Assembly: GCA_946481625.1 (NCBI GenBank)
Contig: CAMLOZ010000042.1
Span: 1 to 11,659 of the forward strand
Origin: an uncultured Haloferula sp.
GTDB taxonomy: Bacteria; Verrucomicrobiota; Verrucomicrobiae; Verrucomicrobiales; Akkermansiaceae
Length of the DNA: 11,659 nucleotides
Reading direction: 5' to 3'
Shown here: positions 7,317 to 11,659 of the stretch, in pieces
Position numbering within the stretch: position 1 is the first letter of the stretch
Layout: each line of letters begins with the position of its first letter
Made by a program: the position numbers and the translations under genes
The notes under the pieces: model-generated
The model's database searches: none
What the model was told of the DNA's origin: nothing
The model's input: only the letters and a program-made list of their open reading frames with translations

Positions 7317-9503
7317 TTACGGTTCCCCGCCCGGGAAAATCTCGCCGACCGCCGTTTCGATGTGATCGTCGATCCAGCGTGTCAGCGCTTTCTCCATCGG
7401 CGCGAGGATCTCCGGGCGTTCCGCGGAGAGATCGCGACGGCAGTCGGGGTCTTCCGCGACGTGAAAGAGCCCGAAATGACGGTTTCCCTCGCTGCAAGGA
7501 GTGCACACCACCTTCCAATTCCGGGTCCGCAGGCAGCGCTGCTTGGCGATCCGCACCGGCTCGTCATACTCGCGCTTCATCACGAACTGGTGGTTGAAGG
7601 CCGGCTCGATGGTGGTGAGTTCGTCCATCGGCGGCAGATGCGGGTGCTCCACCCCGGGCACCTTGAACTGGATGAAGGGAAAGCTCGTTTCACCGTAATA
7701 GGGCTGGTCCTGAGGCTTCCCGGTGCCCCGCATCCAGCCCGCGAGGCTCTTGCCCTCCCACGATTCCGGTGGCGTCGCTCCCGCCAGATCGAGCAGGGTG
7801 GGGGACAGGTCGATGCTGCGGACCTGCTCCGCGATGCTCGCCGGATAGATCCCCGGTGCCCGGATCGCCATCGGGATGTGGAAGCAATGGTCGCCGCCGT
7901 TGAAGCCGAGCCCGTGCGTCAGCGTCACTCCGGGCTCATAGAGGTCGTCGCCATGGTCGGCGGTGACCACGACGATGGTGTTGTCCTCCATGCCGTGGCG
8001 GCGGAGCGCGTCGCGGATGCGGCCAAAGCAGGTGTCGAACTGCCGGGTGCAGCCGTCGTAGAGCGCCCGGATCTGGCGGATATCGGCATCCGGCAGCGCG
8101 CCCATCTTGTCCTCCAGCGCGGTGCCGCTCACGAATTCGTCGATGTCGAAATCGACGCCCGTGCGGTTCTTGCCCTGGTAGGCGGGGTCCGTGAACATGG
8201 TGTTGTAAGGCTCCGCGCAGCGGTAGGGAAGGTGGTTGCAGGAATAGAAAACGTGCCAGAAGAACGGCCGCCCGCTCTTCGCCTGTTCGGCGAGCTTGTC
8301 TTCCACCCGCCGCGTCACCACCTCCGGAGTGACAAACTGCGCGAAGGAGCCGACCTGCGGAAAGATCGTGTAGCCGAGCTGGTTGTCGAAGTACAGCGGT
8401 ACGACGAAGTGCGCCATGAACACCGCTTGGCTCATGTAGATGCGGAAATTGTCGAAGCTGGAAACCGAGATGTCCTCGAAGCCGAGGGGCATCATTTCGT
8501 AGTAGCCCGCGCACCAGTCGCCGATCGCCGCGGTGTCGTAGCCTTTTTCCCGCAGCACGCTGGCGATCGGGCGGATCACCTTGTTGGAAGCCTCGACCGT
8601 CTCGCGGCCGGGATACATGTGCCGGATCCCGTTCGTGTGAGGATAAGTGGAAGACATCATCGATACCGCGGATTCCAAGGTGGAAGCCATCGGCACGTAG
8701 CAGCGCTCGAAACGCACCGCTTCCTGCGCCCAGGCGTCGATGTTCGGCGAGACCCCATCCGCCGCCGCACCGTCCGTCCTCCTCGGCCGGTAGCCGGAAT
8801 AGCCAAGCCGGTCCCCGCGCAAGGAATCCGAGCCGATGACAATGATGTTCACCGGCCGCTTCCCGTCATGGTTCGCCTGGACCTCGGTCTTGCGCGGGAT
8901 CGAGGCGATGGCGGCGGCAGAGGCGGCGAGAAGTGTCACCGAAGCGACGACGAGCCGCAGCCGGGGCTTGGCGCGGACGGCCCAGATCCACCATCCGCCG
9001 GCCGCCGCGAGCGCGGCCCAGGGCAGGACTGAAAAGAGGCAGGCATTGAAGATGGGCCGCCAAGACTCCGGCGGTGCCTGGAGGATGCCATAGTACCACT
9101 TGCCGAACTCCGCATCCGTCAAGAAGTAGGGCCGGCTGTGGATCAGCCGCAGCATGAAATACCCGTGCAGGAGCATCGCCAGCAGGAAGGCGGGAACGAT
9201 GACCGAACCCTTCCCGCGCCAAGGACTCCGCCGCACGATGAAAGAGAGGGCGGGCACCACCAGGAACATCGCCGCGATCCACAGCAGGGCGTAGGCAACC
9301 AGCACCAGCAGGTTCTGCCCGATCAGGAAGGAGAGGTAGTCTTCCCGCGCCAGCTTGCTGAATTTGTTGTCCATCCCGCCGGTGCTGTTGGCCAGTCGCC
9401 ACAACGCGCTGCCGTATTGCCATGCAAGGAAGAGGGCGATGCCTGCACCGGCACCTTTCAGCAGGGTCCGCCGCTGCGGAGCGGATGAGGAGTCCTTGGT
9501 CAT
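7317..9503 (-). CDS. Membrane-bound sulfatase-superfamily enzyme with Thr nucleophile (EptA/LtaS-like layout)
   Basis: The 728-residue protein has about five membrane helices (near 14-35, 57-90, 99-121, 150-176, 182-202) followed by a periplasmic catalytic domain of the alkaline phosphatase/sulfatase superfamily. SDSLRGD (225-231) supplies the first metal ligand, Asp226. Aligned on TYPHTNGI (286-293), the nucleophile position holds Thr275 (ASTLESA), not the Cys-x-Pro-Ser-Arg needed for formylglycine in sulfatases. Further metal ligands: ADHGDD (515-520; Asp516, His517) and THG with His530. The C-terminal part (FHVAEDPDCRRDL, 680-692) resembles the end of true sulfatases. Thr nucleophiles with five N-terminal helices are known from phosphoethanolamine transferases (EptA) and lipoteichoic acid synthase (LtaS), so transfer or hydrolysis of a phospho-group on an envelope lipid or glycan is likelier than sulfate ester cleavage. 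Many cysteines (for example 422/429, 485/492, 667/670) suggest disulfides. An RRTLLKG stretch (11-17) resembles a Tat motif. Confidence 0.85.
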   Translation of the reverse strand: MTKDSSSAPQRRTLLKGAGAGIALFLAWQYGSALWRLANSTGGMDNKFSKLAREDYLSFLIGQNLLVLVAYALLWIAAMFLVVPALSFIVRRSPWRGKGSVIVPAFLLAMLLHGYFMLRLIHSRPYFLTDAEFGKWYYGILQAPPESWRPIFNACLFSVLPWAALAAAGGWWIWAVRAKPRLRLVVASVTLLAASAAAIASIPRKTEVQANHDGKRPVNIIVIGSDSLRGDRLGYSGYRPRRTDGAAADGVSPNIDAWAQEAVRFERCYVPMASTLESAVSMMSSTYPHTNGIRHMYPGRETVEASNKVIRPIASVLREKGYDTAAIGDWCAGYYEMMPLGFEDISVSSFDNFRIYMSQAVFMAHFVVPLYFDNQLGYTIFPQVGSFAQFVTPEVVTRRVEDKLAEQAKSGRPFFWHVFYSCNHLPYRCAEPYNTMFTDPAYQGKNRTGVDFDIDEFVSGTALEDKMGALPDADIRQIRALYDGCTRQFDTCFGRIRDALRRHGMEDNTIVVVTADHGDDLYEPGVTLTHGLGFNGGDHCFHIPMAIRAPGIYPASIAEQVRSIDLSPTLLDLAGATPPESWEGKSLAGWMRGTGKPQDQPYYGETSFPFIQFKVPGVEHPHLPPMDELTTIEPAFNHQFVMKREYDEPVRIAKQRCLRTRNWKVVCTPCSEGNRHFGLFHVAEDPDCRRDLSAERPEILAPMEKALTRWIDDHIETAVGEIFPGGEP

Positions 9504-9545
9504 CGAAAAATCAGGGCAAGCAAAACGGGGTGGTCAGGGATACGA

Positions 9546-9587
9546 CGCTCGCGAAGGCGATTCATCGTCCCGCGAGCGGACGCTCGC
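9546..9587 (-). repeat. Overlapping inverted repeats between two genes
   Basis: CGCTCGCG (9546-9553) pairs perfectly with CGCGAGCG (9571-9578) around a 17-base loop. The same right arm (9572-9578) also pairs with a second CGCTCGC at 9581-9587 through a tight loop, giving two mutually exclusive hairpins. They lie in the 100-base spacer after the stop at 9604 and before the start at 9503. No T-run follows directly, so this is either an atypical terminator or a leader structure of the sulfatase-superfamily mRNA. Confidence 0.4.
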
Positions 9588-9603
9588 AGGCGGACCGGGC
9601 CGG

Positions 9604-10710
9604 TCAAGGCGTGTTCTTCGGTGTGGCACCCACCCGTGCCCAGCGCGGTTCGACGATTTTCTCGATGACCACACCCCGTGGCGAGGCGCTTTCCTCCGGC
9701 ACCCGCACGCTCAGGATGACCGTGGCGACCCCGTTGCGCGAACCGGCGCAGTAGGTGCGCAGGATCTTGGCGGCCTCGCTGTCCGCCTGCGCATAGCCGA
9801 AGACGTGCTCGTCCGAATCCTTGGCCGTCAGGCGGAAACAGGCCCATTTCCCCGCGTCCGAAAATTCGTGGCTGTAGAACCTGTCCGGTGCCGCCCACAC
9901 GCGGAACTCCAAGCTCCTGCCGGAGGGGCGTTCCACCGCGAACCGGTCCCATGGCATCGGTTGGTAACAAACGTGGGTCTCCCAATCCACCTTCACCTCC
10001 CGTTCGCCGGTCTGTTCCAAAAGCAGGTTCTGGGAAGGACCCTCGACCACGTCCGCCCGTACCACCCAGAAGGATTTCCCGTCAAGCAGGGCCGGTTGGA
10101 ACATTGCAAGTCGTTTGAAACGAAGCCGGCGGGGCGGATTGGCGGACCAGGTCTCCTCGATCAAGGGGCGGACCCGCTCTGGATTGCGCACCAACGGCAG
10201 GATCCGCTCCAAAGTGTCCGCCGCGAGGTAGCTTTCGACGGCTGCTTCCACCGCCCCGACCAGTTCACGGGCACCGGCTTCTTCCAGCTCGTCTTCCTCG
10301 ACCTTCTCCCGGACGGTTTCCTGAACTTGGACCGCCTTTTCCTCGCCCTTCTTCATCGAACGCAGCGACCAGACCCCGGCGACGAGCGCGACGAGGGCGA
10401 AGAGGACGAACCATCCGTAGGGAAGCCCGCCGAGGCGGGTGCCTTCCTCCCCCCACGGCCGCTCGACATTCTCGGCCATCTCCTGCGGGTCGAGGATCGC
10501 ATCGATCGTCGGTTCGATGCTGCGTCCCTCGAAGTGCTCCCGCGCCTTCCCTTCGATCCGCTCCGGCGTCTCCGGGGGCGGGGCTTGCTCCACTTTCGCC
10601 ACCGGTTCGAAGTCCGGACCGCCCGTCCTGAGCCGCACCACTTCCTGATCGGCCCTCGTCTCCCCGTCGTCGAGGACTCGCAGTTTCGGGATGGGATCGG
10701 GGTCTGGCAT
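9604..10710 (-). CDS. Single-pass membrane protein of unknown function
   Basis: I do not recognise a named family. With ATG 10710 (MPDPDPIPKLRVLDD) the product is 368 residues; a TTG at 10740 would add ten poorly coding residues. Residues 1-95 are hydrophilic, Pro/Glu-rich and probably disordered in the cytoplasm. One membrane helix spans about 96-116 (LPYGWFVLFALVALVAGVW). Residues 119-155 are a charged, likely coiled-coil stretch (EEKAVQVQETVREKVEEDE). The rest is a mixed domain: a helix with ESYLAADTLERILPLVRNPERV (159-180), then strands around 200-365. Its size and position are compatible with an NTF2-like or similar small-fold domain outside the membrane, but this is a guess. The next gene in the same direction starts 100 bases on, past paired hairpins, so joint transcription is uncertain. 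The upstream neighbour diverges. Confidence 0.8.
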   Translation of the reverse strand: MPDPDPIPKLRVLDDGETRADQEVVRLRTGGPDFEPVAKVEQAPPPETPERIEGKAREHFEGRSIEPTIDAILDPQEMAENVERPWGEEGTRLGGLPYGWFVLFALVALVAGVWSLRSMKKGEEKAVQVQETVREKVEEDELEEAGARELVGAVEAAVESYLAADTLERILPLVRNPERVRPLIEETWSANPPRRLRFKRLAMFQPALLDGKSFWVVRADVVEGPSQNLLLEQTGEREVKVDWETHVCYQPMPWDRFAVERPSGRSLEFRVWAAPDRFYSHEFSDAGKWACFRLTAKDSDEHVFGYAQADSEAAKILRTYCAGSRNGVATVILSVRVPEESASPRGVVIEKIVEPRWARVGATPKNTP

Positions 10711-10793
10711 GAAAAGGAGGCGGGAGGACGAAAGCCGCAAATGCCGTTCGACGCAATGCCCGCCTTTGCCTAAGAAACGACCGTTACCCGCCG
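10711..10793. promoter_or_regulatory. Divergent intergenic region
   Basis: These 83 bases separate the starts of two divergent genes, so promoters for both are expected here or just inside the coding ends. I find no convincing -35/-10 pair on either strand and no Shine-Dalgarno site before the plus-strand ATG at 10794. The call rests on gene orientation alone. Confidence 0.4.
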
Positions 10794-11659
10794 ATGCCCG
10801 CCCGGATTCTCATATGCACCGCCGCCTTCGGGGAGGGGCACAATAGCGCCGCCCGCAATCTCGCCCTCGCCCTGCACGAAGCCGGGGCCGAGGCCCGTGT
10901 GGTGGACCCCTGCATGCTGGGCGCCCCGGTGAGCACGAAATGGATCTGCAAGGGATACCGCATCATCACCACCCGCGCCCCGCGCCTCTGGTACCGCGTG
11001 TATCTCAAAACGGATGAGGTCGATTTCTCGAAGCAGCGCATGCCCCTGATGCGCAAGCCGGAGCGGAAACTCGGCGAACTGGTGGAGACTTGGAAGCCGG
11101 ACGCGGTGGTCTCGACCTACCCGCTCTATCCCTATTTCCTCGAGCGCCTCCTGGAGGGGCATTCCCATCCGCCCGAGCTCTTCACGGTCGTCACCGATTC
11201 CATCGAGATCAATGCCGCGTGGATCAAGGCTCCCACCGGCGAGTGGATCGTCTCCGATCCCCACACCCGGACCGCAATGATCCGTGCCGGTATTCCCGGC
11301 GAGCGCCTGGTCGATACCGGCTTCCCGGTGCATCCGGATTTCTCACGGATGGAGCCGGTGGCCGCGGAAGATCCCTGCGAGCCCTTCAAGGTCCTCTATT
11401 TCACCACCGGCCGCCGCCTCCATGTGCGACGGATCTCGAAGGCGATCCTGCAGACTTCCCCGCGGACGCAGATCACCATTATCCTCGGGAAAAACGTCCG
11501 GCATCTCTGGAAAAAGGCGAAGGAGATCCGCGATGCCTTTCCCGGACGCGTGAAGATCAAGGGCTGGACCCGCAAGGTGCCGGCACTTCTCAACTCGCAT
11601 CATCTCGTGGTGGGCAAGGCCGGAGGGGCGACCGTCCACGAAGCCATCGCCGCGGCGCT
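10794..11659 (+). CDS. Glycosyltransferase, MGDG synthase/UgtP type (3' end cut off by window edge)
   Basis: The frame is open for 288 codons from ATG 10794 to the right edge, so the end of the donor domain is missing. The N-terminal Rossmann domain begins ARILICTAAFGEGHNSAARNL (3-23), with the GxGHxxAA loop of the MGDG synthase domain that binds the lipid acceptor. Other landmarks: STYPLYPYFL (107-116), VVTDSIEINAAW (132-143) and GFPVHPDF (176-183). The C-terminal domain opens with FKVLYFTTG (198-206) and, just before the edge, has KAGGATVHEA (275-284), the GGxTxxEA motif binding the nucleotide-sugar phosphates in the GT28/MurG group. The family glycosylates diacylglycerol or similar lipids at the inner face of the membrane, from UDP-galactose or UDP-glucose; sugar and acceptor are not readable here. 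MurG is less likely because its acceptor motifs differ. It is the only plus-strand gene and diverges from the envelope block. Confidence 0.9.
   Translation, partial: MPARILICTAAFGEGHNSAARNLALALHEAGAEARVVDPCMLGAPVSTKWICKGYRIITTRAPRLWYRVYLKTDEVDFSKQRMPLMRKPERKLGELVETWKPDAVVSTYPLYPYFLERLLEGHSHPPELFTVVTDSIEINAAWIKAPTGEWIVSDPHTRTAMIRAGIPGERLVDTGFPVHPDFSRMEPVAAEDPCEPFKVLYFTTGRRLHVRRISKAILQTSPRTQITIILGKNVRHLWKKAKEIRDAFPGRVKIKGWTRKVPALLNSHHLVVGKAGGATVHEAIAAA

Noticed and set aside
7014..9032. 672-codon open frame on the plus strand
   Set aside because: It lies antisense to the membrane enzyme, whose protein has clear catalytic motifs and helices. The plus-strand translation is Arg/Gly/Ala/His-rich with no recognisable domain, as expected for a shadow frame in GC-rich DNA.
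7317..9503. Classical formylglycine-dependent sulfatase
   Set aside because: No Cys/Ser-x-Pro/Ala-x-Arg motif occurs at the nucleophile position; the segment reads ASTLESA.
9355..10773. 472-codon open frame on the plus strand
   Set aside because: It runs antisense across two minus-strand genes and their spacer, and its translation has no domain or membrane pattern. It is a GC-driven shadow.

Overview
The window looks like ordinary chromosomal DNA of a GC-rich, Gram-negative-type bacterium. waaA (Kdo transferase) implies a lipid A/Kdo outer membrane. Several other genes are of kinds I associate with Verrucomicrobiota (Luteolibacter/Haloferula-like): an uncharacterised RGG-rich protein, a secreted protein with a YQGR-type N-terminal domain, and small single-pass membrane proteins of unknown family. 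That placement is inference from protein character, not from a marker gene. I see no tRNA, rRNA, CRISPR array, insertion sequence or phage module.

Layout: nine genes, all but the last on the minus strand, so the minus-strand block is transcribed from right to left. In transcription order: a single-pass membrane protein of unknown function (9604-10710); a five-helix membrane enzyme of the alkaline phosphatase/sulfatase superfamily with a threonine where sulfatases carry the formylglycine cysteine (7317-9503); a small secreted protein (6476-7234), coupled by a TAATG overlap to an AsmA-like membrane-anchored protein (5058-6476); rsmD, 16S rRNA methyltransferase (4426-4983); waaA (3144-4415); a 532-residue RGG-rich protein with a lysine/arginine-rich tail (1436-3034); and, coupled by an ATGA overlap, a secreted modular protein cut by the left edge (1-1439). 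On the plus strand, diverging from the first of these, a glycosyltransferase of the MGDG synthase/UgtP type starts at 10794 and is cut by the right edge.

Common theme: apart from rsmD and the RGG protein, every gene with a recognisable product concerns the cell envelope: Kdo transfer to lipid A, an AsmA-like protein, a membrane phospho-/sulfo-transfer enzyme, a glycolipid-type glycosyltransferase and secreted proteins. A shared role in building or modifying outer-membrane lipids is plausible but rests on adjacency alone. I do not see a clear new defence or mobile system. The points most worth following are the Thr-nucleophile enzyme, the RGG protein, and the secreted protein that appears to begin an SGNH-hydrolase fold interrupted by a lectin-like domain.

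No gene-free stretch exceeds about 110 bases. Recognisable sigma-70 promoters and Shine-Dalgarno sites are scarce. The two overlapping gene pairs are exceptions for ribosome binding: in each, a purine-rich site lies inside the last codons of the upstream gene.
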